Part shown: in pieces, positions 52,201 through 63,381 of the stretch
Numbering within the stretch: position 1 is the stretch's first letter
Layout: each line of letters opens with the position of its first letter
DNA from: Lycium barbarum
Lineage: Eukaryota; Streptophyta; Magnoliopsida; Solanales; Solanaceae
Length of the DNA stretch: 64,000 nucleotides
Direction of reading: 5' to 3'
Assembly: GCF_019175385.1 (NCBI RefSeq)
Contig: NC_083338.1
Location: forward strand, 90,789,777-90,853,776
The notes under the pieces: generated by a model
What the model saw: the letters and a program-made list of their open reading frames with translations, nothing else
What the model was told of the DNA's origin: nothing
The model's database searches: none
Translations under genes and position numbers: made by a program

Positions 52201-52671
52201 CTTCTCCGGCTGAGCACCACAAAGACTGCCCATGGATTTGCGGCTAAGATCATCAGCCACTACATTCGCCTTTCCAGAATGATATAAGATACTCGCATCA
52301 TAATCTTTTAACAGCTCCAACCACCGCCTCTATCATAGATTCAACTCCTTATGTTTGAAGATATATTGGAGCCTCTTATGATCTGTAAAAATATCAATAT
52401 GAACACCATATAAATAATGTCTCCATATCTTCAATGCATGAATGGCCGCAGCTAACTCTAGATCGTGGGCCGGGTAGCTTTTCTCATGTTTCGGCAGCTG
52501 CCTTGAAACATAAGCAATAACCTTACCACGCTGCATCAATTCACAACCCAACCCAACACTGAAAGCATCACAATAAACAACATAACCTTCTGATCCTTCT
52601 GGAAGTGTCAGGACCAGGGCTGAAGTCAATTTATCTTTCAACTCCAGAAAACTCTGCTCACAAGCATCCAT
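52201..52671 (-). pseudogene. pol: T12 RNase H remnant
   Basis: Frame 52671-52333 contains [18 protein letters not shown] (first catalytic Asp kept), [19 protein letters not shown] (Glu) and [11 protein letters not shown] (Asp). A stop after KELNL separates it from the connector (about 52330-52210), where DALSRKS-type text is still readable with one change. Confidence 0.92.
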
Positions 52672-53480
52672 TCACAGAAATTTAGCTGATTTCTGGGTCA
52701 GCTTTGTCAATGGTGAAGAAATAGAAGAGTATCCTTCTACAAATCTTCTGTAGTAACCAGCCAATCTCAGAAAACTACGAACCTCTATAGGTGTTGTAGG
52801 CCTTGGCTAAGTCTTCATAGCTTCAATCTTCTGGGTATCTACTCAAATACCATCAGCTCAGATAATATGCCGCAAAAAAGATACAGAATTCAACCAAAAT
52901 TCACATTTTGAAAACTTGGCATATAATTCCCAAGTCCGAAGAATTCCAAGAACAGTACGTAGATGATTTGCATGCTCTGCCTCCAATCGAGAATATACAA
53001 GAATATCATCAATGAACACGATCACGAATAGATCTAGGAAAGGCCTGAACACATTATTCATCAAGTTCATGAATACCGCCGGGGCATTAGTTAATCCAAA
53101 CGATATTACTCGGAACTCATAATGACCATATCTAGTTCTGAAAGTTGTATTCGAAATATCCTCTTCCCTGACTCTCACTTGGTGGTACACCGATCTTAGA
53201 TCTATTTTTGAGAACCATTTAGCACCCTGCAACTGATCAAATAAATCATCAATTCTTGGAAGTGGATATTTATTTTTGGGAGTCACCTTATTCAACTGTC
53301 TGAAGTCGATGCAAAGATCCATCTTTCTTTCTTATGAATAGCATAGGTGCTCACCACGGTGATGAACTAGGCCTAATAAAGCATTTCTCAAGCAAATCTT
53401 TTAGCTCTTTCAATTTTGCAGGGGCCATTCCATAAGGATGAATAGATATGGGCTTGGTATCCAGTAACACATCAATGAAA
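52672..53480 (-). pseudogene. pol: T12 reverse transcriptase remnant
   Basis: Frame 53322-52858 covers fingers and palm: [39 protein letters not shown] and the catalytic FIDDILVYS. Upstream the [12 protein letters not shown] segment is readable with a frame break near 53325. Downstream, in about 52850-52680, the connection region has stops. The enzyme would make element cDNA in virus-like particles. Confidence 0.93.
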
Positions 53481-53601
53481 AAATCGATCCCCCGTTCTGA
53501 TGGGAGACCTGGAAGCTCGTTTGGGAACACATCCAGAAACTAATTCGCTATCGGAACAGATTGAAGAGTTGGCGGCTTTGCTTCTGTATCATGAAGTCGA
53601 A

Positions 53602-54050
53602 CTAAATGATACAACCTATAACAATCATCTTCCTCGCCTTGAGATAGGAAATAAACCTACCTCTCGGAGACGCTGTATTACCTTTCCATTCTAGAATCGA
53701 TTCTCCTGGAAACTGGAAACGAACCATTTTTGTTCTGCAATTGACATTAGCATAGCAGGAAGCCAACCTATCCATTCCCATAATGACATCAAAATCTACC
53801 ATCTTCAATTCAATCAAGTCAGCCATAGTATGATGGTCACAAACTACAACCACACAGTTTTAATATACTTGTCTAGCTATTACTGGGTCACCAACAGGTG
53901 TAAACACCTCAAAAGGTTTGATTGGCTCGGTTTTCACCCCAATATGATCAGCAATATAAGGAGTAATATACGACAAAGTAGAACTCAAATCAATCAATGC
54001 ATATACATCATGAGAGAATACTGATAGTATACCTGTGACAACATCAGGGG
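53602..54050 (-). pseudogene. T12 aspartic protease remnant
   Basis: VYALIDLSSTLSYITPYIAD holds the active-site aspartate but with Leu-Ser in place of the usual Pro-Gly-type turn. MVDFDVIMGMDRL is the conserved flap-side motif, followed by a C-terminal segment that keeps CRTKMVRFQFPG. A TAA near 53860 interrupts it. It would cleave the Gag-Pol polyprotein. Confidence 0.85.
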
Positions 54051-55424
54051 AGGAATCAAGATCCTGTCATCCGGCCAATGCATAGATACGGTTCTGAGGA
54101 CCGCTCTAACGGGATTGTCCCCCTCTGCCTCTAACACAGCCTGCCGGCACCTACGAACATTGCCCCACAGGGCGTACCGATGATGAAAAACCAGCTGCTG
54201 ATCCCATGGGCTCAACCGTACTCATACCAACTTGAACTAGACAGTCTCACACCATATGGCCTAGCTGACCACAGGCATAACAAGCATTTGAACCCAGAGG
54301 GCACTGTTCCGAATATAGTCCACCACACTGAGTACATCATGGTATAGGTGGTCTCCTCTAACTAGGATCGCCTCTATACTGGAACTCGAAACTCTGGAAC
54401 CCTGACCTAGTCAGGAATAAATAGGGCGATCAGATCTTTTGCCCGCAAAGAGAGGAGGCATACTAGCCGCTGATTGACCTGAATGCCTGGGATACGGTTG
54501 CCTCTGACCCTCTCTGAACTCACTAGCAGCACCGTAAGATCTGGCCCTCATACTATACCCTCTATAAGAGTCATACTCACCCTTTTGCGACTGCTCCTAG
54601 TCTTCCAAAGTATGGGCATGGGATTGAATATAAAAGATATCCATTCCTTCCTGGAGCAAGGCCGTCGAGCACTCCTTAATCAAATGTGGCCCTAAACCAC
54701 TCACAAAGCGATGGATGTGGTCCCCCATATCGGCTACCATGTCTGGAGCATACCAAGCCAAAGAATTAAACCGAAGGCTATACTTTCGAGCACTCATATT
54801 CCCATGTCTGTGATTTAATAATCTTTCAGCTCAGGCCCGTCGAACCTCCGGTGGCAAATAATGATGGAGGAAGACATCTACGAACTTTTGCCATATCGAG
54901 GGTGGTGCATTTATTCCCCCAAAACATATCCAGTTGATATACCATTGAACAACCACATCTCGTAGTCTATAAGAAGCCAGCTCTACTGACTCAACATCAG
55001 AAGAATGTATTACCCGCAATGACCTCAGCATCTCATTTATAAAACTCTGTGGGCCCTCATCTGGCTTTAACTTGAAGGATTCTGGAGGATTCAGACTAAT
55101 AAAATCACGGGCCATGGCACTGACAGCTCTGTCACCCTGACTCGCACCCTGCCGCACGGCCTGAGCGGTAAGCAACTGGGTCAGCAATTGAATGGCCTCT
55201 CTCATCTCCTGACCTGAGGCATTTGGTGGAGGTACTGGAGGTATTGGAGCTGGAGCTGAGGCCCCTTCATTTACCTCTGAAATAGGTTAAGTAAGAGAGG
55301 TCCGAGATGGAACCTCATTATGGGACTCACCCTCCTCTATATCTACCGGCGGCTCTCATTCAGTCCGCTTTTCAGCTAGTGTCTTGCCTTTCTGGGCCGC
55401 GGTAGCTTTTCTCTTAACAAGTAT
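54051..55424 (-). pseudogene. gag: T12 gag remnant
   Basis: The start is decayed: the position equivalent to the T2 and T14 ATG reads ATA at 55424, followed by KRKATAAQKGKTLAE. A Pro/Ala-rich head leads to EMREAIQLLTQLL and the capsid core (SFINEMLRSLRVI, VESVELASYRLRDVV). The tryptophan after VVQ is kept, unlike in T2 and T14. Frame 54797-54597 covers the end of the core. The zinc knuckle at 54241-54284 reads CYACGQLGHMV, then a stop (TGA), then DC. Confidence 0.88.
54241..54284 (-). other. CCHC zinc knuckle of T12 gag, with internal stop
   Basis: CX2CX4HX4C spacing is preserved, but the codon three after the His is TGA. Confidence 0.8.
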
Positions 55425-55617
55425 CGCTGGAAAAATAGCACACGATTCGGAAAAAGGGAATTCTTATATCATGGCTCTATCACACGTTCTATGATGAGAA
55501 AGAAAGGTCAATTATTCCTAAATGCCCCGCAGCCTCCTGTTTTTAAGTGTGGCGTGCTTCACACCCATAAACAGGACTCTACTGGACACGGCTCGTAGAC
55601 ACACCCTAGGATGAACT
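55425..55617 (-). other. T12 untranslated leader
   Basis: Aligns, inverted, with the leaders of T2 and T14, including GTGGCGTGCTTCACACCCATAA on the plus strand. No coding capacity. Confidence 0.65.
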
Positions 55618-55629
55618 GGTCTGATACCA
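55618..55629 (-). other. Primer-binding site (tRNA-iMet), T12
   Basis: Minus strand TGGTATCAGACC; ten of twelve bases agree with the initiator-methionine site. Confidence 0.85.
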
Positions 55630-55943
55630 CTTTTATCACGACCCAACCCGAGGGCCATGATGGGTACCCGGAGCTAGCCTACCGAGCACAACCTAGCATG
55701 CTTCTTCCAATCATACCTCGGTGGACCACGTATCTAATTCGCTATAATCATAATCTGTAGAAACATGAATTCTCAAATAAATACTCATTTACATGATGAT
55801 CATCAACTCTGCCCCATATACATATATATACAAGCCCACAAGGCTACAAAAATGATATAAAAGATGTGCACTGGTGAGGTTATGAAACTTCTACAATCCA
55901 CACATGTGTACGAGACTCTATATAGATTACTAGAAATCATAAA

Positions 55944-56138
55944 GACGGGCAGAACCTCGCTATGCCCCCAAACATATATACAAAAAAGGAATACCAATAG
56001 ACTGCAGCTCCGGAATAAGTGGAGTACTCTTGGGTCTCCGCGGATGAAGCTCTTAAGGATCAGATTCGTCTCCCAATCTACCTGCAAGCATGAACGCAGC
56101 GTCTACAAGAAAGGACGTCAGTACGAATAATGTACTGA
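55944..56138 (-). other. LTR hairpin cassette, T12 copy
   Basis: Hairpin 1 arms 56118-56124 and 56132-56138 are perfect. Hairpin 2 is CGTCC with AGACG on the minus strand (one mismatch). Hairpin 3 is partly kept near 56005-56030. Hairpin 4 is damaged. Confidence 0.5.
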
Positions 56139-56484
56139 ATATGTAAGGCATGAAAAACAACATAATCCAGAAATAAAGAAACATTAGATTAAGGGATAAC
56201 CTATATATCTGACTTCCTCATAAGGCGGATACCATGCATGCTAACTTTTATTATCTAAACAATATATATAAGTAAATTTCTATACTATATAGGTACGGTG
56301 TTAAGCTGCCCGAACATATAGGAACGGTGTTATCATCATTAGCCTGCGTCCGGGGTAATCATCTCAAGCCACTCACTGCAGTGATGCTGCCCGGTCATGT
56401 AGGCACGGTATAATCATAAATCAGCAACCATAATCCGCCCACCGTAGTGGTGCTGCCCGGCCATGCAGGCACAGTATGAGAAAA

Positions 56485-56507
56485 TACACACACACACACA
56501 CACACAT

Positions 56508-56546
<39 letters not shown>

Positions 56547-56547
56547 G

Positions 56548-56573
<26 letters not shown>
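56485..56573. repeat. CA/TA compound microsatellite in T12 5' LTR
   Basis: About 45 bp of CA followed by about 43 bp of TA. The 3' LTR has only a short TA run at the matching site (48808-48820), so it expanded after insertion. Confidence 0.93.
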
Positions 56574-56578
<5 letters not shown>

Positions 56579-57729
56579 GCTACAACTCTATCGGAGTGAC
56601 ATAAGGTTGGTAACCTCCAATGTATCATTATGGAATCATCAGCATCACTATATCTCACCTTGAAGGAACAACTATCATAAGGAGATATCAACAATAATGA
56701 AAAAAAATAGTAATCATGTGACAAGCTTAACATTATCATGAGAACATTAAGAACTTTAAGCTTTTGCCTTTCTAGAATGGAATCCATAATTATAATCATC
56801 ATCTCTATATGTCTCACTTTGAAGGAACAATAACATAAGATGAGGCAAATTATCGTAAATGTAATCAAGAATTATATAGTAAGCTCAATAATATCATGAA
56901 AACATCTCGAGCTTTAGAATTTGGTATCACTAAATGTGGAGATATCATAAGAATCTTGAGAATGATAGATTTCTAGCATTATTAAGTGTAAGAGTAACAT
57001 GGATAGCATATATGGGATTATAACATAGGAATCATGCCTTTTGAAAGAAGGGGGTTAGCCTTACGTACTTTCACGTTTGCTTAACTACTAAAGTTTCCTC
57101 CCAAGCCCGCAAAAATATACATTCAAGAGGATTCACAATGAAATTAAGTCTTGAAAACATGCTTAAGTTCAAACTAGAGCGACTAAGAAGGCCAACGGAA
57201 TTTGGGCAGCACTTCCCCTATTTCCGCAACTTCCACTATATGACAAAACAAATCCCAAACAACCATAACAACATCCATAATATGACAATCAAGAAGTTAT
57301 ATTCAATTTAATCCCAAGTTTATCAAAAATCCCCCTTCTGTGTTCACTTCATAGTCATCTTTTTCACTGCACCGTTCATGGCTTCTCCACTTTAATTATA
57401 TTCCATTCTAAGGGATACTAAACCTTTACATTAACTAAATCATAAGAACAGGATGAAGAACATACCTTATAGTAGTAGAATCTCACCTTACTCAACTCTC
57501 TCTTCAAGACCAATTTTACCACAACTTTGAAAGGAAGCAAGAACAATCACATTCCTTGGATTTCCTTAAGGTTTTGATGTTGATTCTCTCTTTGGGTGAT
57601 CTGGAAAGGTGGGGAGCGATTGGGAACCCTCAAGAAATATTAGGAAGCCACTAGAAAGGTAGGGAAATAAGCGTGGAAATTTGGAAATGATCTTGGGGTC
57701 ATTTGCGATTTCCATAAATGCAAAATCAC

Positions 57730-57746
57730 CCCCCCCCCCCCCCGAC
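57730..57746. repeat. Poly-C tract in T12 5' LTR
   Basis: C run of about 15 bases followed by GACC, partner of 49988-50006. Confidence 0.85.
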
Positions 57747-57770
57747 CTTACTTTGCGATGAGTATGTAGC

Positions 57771-57793
57771 CTAGCATACTTAGTATGCTAGGC
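57771..57793. promoter_or_regulatory. 23-bp palindrome, T12 5' LTR
   Basis: CCTAGCATACT-T-AGTATGCTAGG pairs all 11 positions per arm around one base. The 3' LTR has the shorter AGTATGCGGCCGCATACT here, so the palindrome changed sequence while remaining a palindrome. Confidence 0.72.
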
Positions 57794-58265
57794 CGCATAC
57801 TCCCTCCTCAGCTTAAGGGTGATGTTAGGAAGTGAGGGCTGCCAAAAAGGTGTGTTTGCAGCCAGTTTACTGCACAGAAAACTCAGTTTGCGGCCATAAA
57901 CTAGACGATAAACTCCAACTTTCTCGAAAACACGTTCTTTTCAAATCGTTTGACCTCCAATCCCTATGGAGCCTTCTTGGGACTTGTATAGAACTTCATT
58001 AGCCATCTAAGGGTCTCTATATCTCTCCTTAAAAGTGTTGCCAAGCAATGTACAACTCAAATGATATGAACTCTCTCCAAACATGACTCAACCTCAACTT
58101 TCTCCGACGAACTTGTTTCCATTGCCTCATATGACTCTGGAACCTTAAGGTCTACACTTAACATTGTCAATTACCCTTCCTAACCTTACGATGGTTTCGT
58201 ATCCACTTTAGGATGGCATTGGTTTCCTCGTATGGCAAACATCACGAAATTTCCAAGCTGTAACA

Positions 58266-59391
58266 GAATACGAATCTAAGGATACCCATATTGCCATAGT
58301 TTTAAACAGAAACCCAAAAATGGACCCAAAATTGCCAAATCTGAGCCACAAGTGCAAAATTGGAAATTTATGTCAAAATTAATCTACCGAACGATTAATT
58401 AGTCTAGATCCATAATACTCATTCAAAAAACCATTATCTTGATCTTCAAAACTATGATTTATCATTTTTCAACTTTTGGGTTCAAAACCCTAATTTTCCC
58501 CAATCAAACTCGAATAAAATCGAAAACCAATGAAAATAAAATTGAGGAAACATCAAAATAAAGGTTAAATACTCACCTTCTCGTTGAGACGAGAACAACG
58601 CCACGAAAGTCACCTCAAACGGAGCTCTAGAACTCAAGATATGCTCAAAATACGAAATGAACACAGTCTAATTTTTTTATTCACAGATATATCCGCTACA
58701 GAGGGCCCACCATGTACAAGAACAGTTATCCGCGCTAAAATGACCATAGCTTACTCATACAAAGGCAAAATGCGACGATTCTTTTTACTATAGATTTACG
58801 ATACAGATCTAATGGTTCAATCGAAACACAAAAAAAAGGTCATTTGATCAATATTGTTCCCTTTATGGCCAAAGAGCTATGGCGAAAACATCGAATACAA
58901 GGGTCATTTATGGCCATCTGAAACTCACCTAAATCTCACCAAAACTCGGCAGCAAATCCAAAATCACCATACCAACTTGTTGGAACTTTCAAAACATCGA
59001 CACAGGGTCATCCATAACCCGATGTTGGCTGTGGTCAACTCTAACTGGTCAACTCTAACTCCTTAACTTAACTAATTTCTCCACCAATGGCTCAAATCAC
59101 ACCCAAACCCTTGAGGAACCAAACCTATGACTTCACTAAGTCATAAATTACGTTTCAGACCTAATGAAACTATCGAAATTCAATTATGGGCACGTTTACC
59201 CAAAAGTCAACTATTAGTAAAAAAAAATTCACTTTAGACTCTAGATTCCACAAATCCTACTAGAATTCGTCAGATGACCTCGAGAACCATGTCGCCTATC
59301 CCCTGGTAAATATCATACTAACTGGACTCGGGGAAGGTTCAACGGGGGAAAAAAGGTCAAAAGCACCATAATGGCCAAACGGGTCATTACA
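58266..59391 (-). mobile_element. T13: LTR of the T5 type, partial
   Basis: Right edge CCAAACGGGTCATTACA is the inverse of the T5 LTR start. The left side is cut by T12. About 1.1 kb of sequence with no gene; GAAAGGAAG on the minus strand at 59392-59400 could be its polypurine tract. Confidence 0.7.
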
Positions 59392-60210
59392 CTTCCTTTC
59401 AATGAAAACTTATTATCATACACGAATGAGCTGCTAATGTATTCATAACTGGCATATTATGTCTTACGACTTAAATTTACTCACACTGTCAGTCATAGGG
59501 AAAACTCCGTTTTGATAACTCTTAAAGACTATTCTTCTGTAGTTTGCACTCTTACATCTTAGTTGATTACTTCTTCCACTGTCACTGTAATTCGGGTTTA
59601 ACTTCAATTACATAGGTTCTAACGCATATTCAGTGTATTCAAACTGTTACACATTAACTTGTGTTAACCTCACTAAGGAAACCAAATCTACCTCTAATAG
59701 CTCTGCTAGAGTCGCTAATTCATTGTACCTACTCAAAACTTACTTAGCATTCCTCTACTAACCATATGATGCAATCATGTCCTCTTATTCTGCTTTGAAT
59801 AAGTAAAGTGAAGTATAAGGTTGTTTCTAACTTTCTTTCATCATCCGACCCTATTCTGCAGTCATATACTATCTATTCTGAACTATAGACGTGGATCACA
59901 CTTAGGAAAATTTCATCTATATTAACTGAAAAATTGAAATACCTAACCCCGAACTCTCTATACATTAAGCAATTCAGGTTATACATATTCGGGGTAAGCA
60001 CATAATCACTTAACCTAAGAGGGGACTATCACATCTTCTTATCTCTTAATAACATTTCTTCCTTGTTGTAACTTAATAACATCGCGCCCCCACTAATGCT
60101 GCCTAAAATTTAATCAAGTTAGGACTGCATTTAAAGACTCAACGTCATCTTGTCATATCTCCTAGTCGATTACTACCTTTTTTTAGCCACATACAGAGTT
60201 ACATTGAAGT
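59392..60210. other. Unassigned stretch, probably internal to T13
   Basis: About 820 bp with no frame above 60 codons and no motif I recognise. If T13 is a 3' LTR on the minus strand, this would be the 3' noncoding end of its internal region. Confidence 0.4.
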
Positions 60211-60530
60211 TGTTATAACCCATATTTTCATACATTGGGACGTTTTAAACTAAACGCGACAAGTTAAAGACAAGACTATTTTAAGATACGAATTAGAGAC
60301 TTTAACTTCCGGTTTCGCTTCAAGTCACAAGTTACCTACAAATTTCGTTTGGTATAGAAGCATTAATGGAAAAATGGGATTTAATTAACCATTATTGGAT
60401 TATTAAGTGGGATTGGGAAACAAAAATCAGTCCATTATTATAAGCCATAGTTGGCCGTGTAGGTTAGTGATGTGGTCAATGGTTTTTGACCCAAAGATTT
60501 GAGCGGGACACATGTCCAATTCATTGAAGG

Positions 60531-60541
60531 AATATATAAGG
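60531..60541 (+). promoter_or_regulatory. TATA box of T14
   Basis: GGAATATATAAGGC, 320 bp into the LTR, followed about 70 bp later by GATAGAGAGAGAGGGTCTC. No palindrome island precedes it. Confidence 0.62.
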
Positions 60542-62155
60542 CAAAATTCTGATTCATACATCACTAAGCAACTCATTTCAAGATTCACAAAGCAAGAAAT
60601 ATAGAGATAGAGAGAGAGGGTCTCTCGGCTAGAGTTGGCCAAGAGAGAGGTGCCCCAAAGTTGATCCAAAAATTAGTTTTTCAAGCAATTTAACTCTCTT
60701 ATAAAGGTATAATAACGTGTAGCATTCATTGGTATATCAAGAACAAGTGTTAAATTTCAAGAAATGGATTTGAAGGCTTAGCCGATTGAAGCATTGGGTG
60801 ATAAGGTAAGAAGTTGATCCCTTTTCATATGTTTTGTCGTGAATTGAATGTTCATGATGTTGCATGTTGGTATTGGACTGTTTTTATTGAAGTTGAAGTG
60901 GGCAGTGTGATGTAGACTTAGGTGAAATGATGCTTAATCTCCTTGTACATGTATTGGGAATGAATTAAATGTGTTGTAGGATGGATAATTGGATGAAAAT
61001 CATGAAGTTGTTGTAGTTGTGTTGAAACCGTGTAGGGGACTGCTTTAGAGGAATTTATGGACTGTTTTGTGTCATGTTTTGATTGTTGTTGTTATGGACA
61101 TTGTGGTGTATTTTATGCATAGGGAATATGTGAATTGAGGTGTTAAAGAAATGAATCATGTTGAAGGGGGAAAACAGTCAAAACTGTGGACTGTTTTGAT
61201 GATAGGAGTAGAGTTGTGCGTTTTGAATGTTGATTATTGTTATGAACGTATAGTGAAAGTGAAGCTTAATGATTCAAGTTGAAACTGAAATGGTTTGTGG
61301 GCTGTTGTAAGAGTAATATGATGCTAAAACAGTTCCAATAATCGTATAAGTAATGTTGTAAATGTGTTGTTGTCGTTGTAGTTGATGTTGGAAAATTGCG
61401 AAATAGAAATGGTAGTGTGGTGTGTGCTGTTTGACCGTGAGTATGGGACAGTTTTGAATGATGTACAAGCTGTCCAAAGTTCCCTTAAGTCATGTTTAAA
61501 CAAGTTCGGATTAATACATGAAAGAATGACTAACAATATTAGCTTGTAGTACTAGTTGGTTCGAATGCGAACGAAACGTCGTCTAAATGTTGGAAGGGGA
61601 TTGTTAACGTTAAAATACATATTGAATTCCCTCGTAGACTAATTGTAGCTTTTGATATATTGATATAGGATAAGTACTATTGGGTAGCAAGTACAAGTTA
61701 TAATACGACTAAACGCTAAAGGTATGTAAAGCCTATTCCTTCTTTCTTTTGGCATGTCCTAGACGTAAGTAAGAAATGATATGAACCTTGGGGTAAATTC
61801 TACTCTCTAGTTCAAAGCATGACTTATGATTCTATTCATTCCGTAATGTTATGGTCACGAGCCTACTATATGATTGACTAATGAATGATGTATAGAAGTT
61901 CCTACTTTTAAAGAATTGCATAATTAAAGGCATGAAATCTGAAACGTTCCTTGCTATAACTTGTAATGAGATTTAAAAAGAACTGAATATGATTATTGTC
62001 CTGACACTTTCGAGCTGGTTAGTTACTTATCCATTGAGTCTCAAAAGATGAATTGCATATATGTGGTTGCTTATTATTCTGCTCGTGCTTACCGCTATAT
62101 CCTTCACTGAGTCCCGGGCCAGGACACGTTTTCGTGTGCATATTTACTATATTAC

Positions 62156-62395
62156 TCACCGAGCCCCTCACTAGAGGGCCGGGACACGTTATATATATAT
62201 GATGATATGATGATATGATGATAGGATGATGATATGATGATATGATGACATGGTGATATGGAGATGGCGGCCAGGAGGGCATATATTCCTTATTACCGAG
62301 TCCCTCACTAGAGGGCTGGGACACGTACATGTTTATGTTATGATACTATGATTATAATTACCGAGTCCCTCACTAAAGGGCCGGGACACGTTATA
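62156..62395 (+). repeat. Tandem ACCGAGYCCCTCACTARAGGGC units in T14
   Basis: Three units with variable TATATG/ATGATATG spacers. Each has a CCCTC...GAGGG stem; the third has AAAGGG. Related units occur inverted in S1 (13000-13260). Confidence 0.82.
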
Positions 62396-62575
62396 TATGT
62401 TATAAACAGAATGATTATTCAGTCTTGGTTACAGAACTCTATATTGATATTGATATGAGAACGATACAGATGAAATATGTTCAAAGGCAAGTTTTATGAA
62501 ATTCTATTTGTTGCATTGGGTCCTACACACCTTGTCTCAGTATGAGTCTATTACTATATTTCATGCTTTACATGC

Positions 62576-62785
62576 TCAGTACATATTCCGTACTGACCCC
62601 CTTTTCTTCGGGGGGCTGCGTTCATGCCCGCAGGTACAGACGCTCGTTTCGGAGATCCGCCAGCCTAGGATATCTATTCAGCTACTTTGGAGTGCTCCTT
62701 TGTTCCGGAGCCTAGCTTGTGGTATAACTCCCTTTTGTTGTATATATATGTGTTTAGTCGGGGTACGGCGGGGCCCTGTCCCATC
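62576..62785 (+). other. LTR hairpin cassette, T14 copy
   Basis: Hairpin 1 TCAGTAC (62576-62582) with GTACTGA (62590-62596). Hairpin 2 CCCCC (62597-62601) with GGGGG (62610-62614). Hairpin 3 GCTCC with GGAGC from about 62694. Hairpin 4 GGCGGG (62767-62772) with CCCATC (62780-62785), one wobble and one mismatch. Confidence 0.6.
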
Positions 62786-63181
62786 ATATGATACTGTCAT
62801 TACTCTTAGAGGTCTGTGGACACATGTGTGGGTCTGTATATCGTTGTTGTTGCGTTGTATGAATATGACTTATGTTTGGGGCGTACCCATTCGTAATGGC
62901 ATCGTTGTCGGCTTGCATATATATATATGTTTGGGATGTTACGTGTAGTGGCAGCCTTGTCGGCTTGCGTAAATATATATATATGTTATTGTTGAAGATC
63001 GTAACTCCTAAGGAGACAGGTGCCTACGACATACAGAATTGTGACAGCTTTAGAATAACGTCCTGTTTTTTATACAAATAAGTTCATAATATGCTGGTTA
63101 TAAAAGATTATAGTTAACAGGTGATATTAGTGTCCAATTCGGACACTAGTCACGGCCTACGGGGTTGGGTCGTGACAAAAG

Positions 63182-63193
63182 TGGTAACAGAGC
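63182..63193 (+). other. Primer-binding site (tRNA-iMet), T14, one mismatch
   Basis: TGGTAACAGAGC differs from the standard site by one base. It follows the LTR end by four bases. Confidence 0.88.
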
Positions 63194-63381
63194 GGTTCAA
63201 TCCTCGGAGTGTCTACAGACCGTGTCGAGTAGAGTCTTGTTTATCGATGTGTTGTGCACCACATTTATAAACAGGAAGCTACAGGACATTTAAAATGTCA
63301 TCTTTCCTTCTCATTCTAGATCGTGCGATAGAGCTGTATTATCAGGATAATCTTTCCCTAACAGATTGTTATGTTACAACG
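63194..63381 (+). other. T14 untranslated leader
   Basis: Same length and blocks as the T2 leader; no coding capacity. Confidence 0.6.

Larger units (their letters stand above)
48587..58265 (-). mobile_element. T12: near-complete Ty3/gypsy chromovirus
   Basis: Minus strand: 5' LTR (55634-58265), primer-binding site, gag, protease, RT, RNase H, integrase, chromodomain, polypurine tract and truncated 3' LTR (48587-50505). The internal region is 5128 bp. The LTRs differ more than those of T2, with several differences per 130 bp by eye around 50300 against 58060, so T12 is older. All coding regions carry stops. GAATA (58266-58270) would be the duplication on the promoter side; the other side is lost. 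Confidence 0.94.
55634..58265 (-). mobile_element. T12 5' LTR, full length
   Basis: 2632 bp. The minus-strand start is TGTTACAGCTTGG and the end reads GGGTCGTGATA, so the terminal CA has become TA (a C-to-T change). It includes a CA/TA microsatellite, tandem block, C run and palindrome that differ in detail from the 3' LTR. Confidence 0.92.
60211..63177 (+). mobile_element. T14 5' LTR, full length
   Basis: 2967 bp from TGTTATAACCCATATTTTC to GGGGTTGGGTCGTGACA, followed by primer-binding site and gag. GAAGT (60206-60210) is the expected left target duplication. It contains a TATA box at 60531, ATGATATG repeats (62195-62260) and three CCGAGTCCCTCACTAGAGGG-type units between 62160 and 62395. 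Confidence 0.92.

Noticed and set aside
56395..56868. 157-codon minus-strand frame
   Set aside because: Its core is translation of the CA/TA microsatellite in the T12 LTR.
62496..62948. 150-codon open frame in T14 as a possible LTR-encoded protein
   Set aside because: Similar peptides in other LTRs come from conserved nucleotides in shifting frames and stop at different points.
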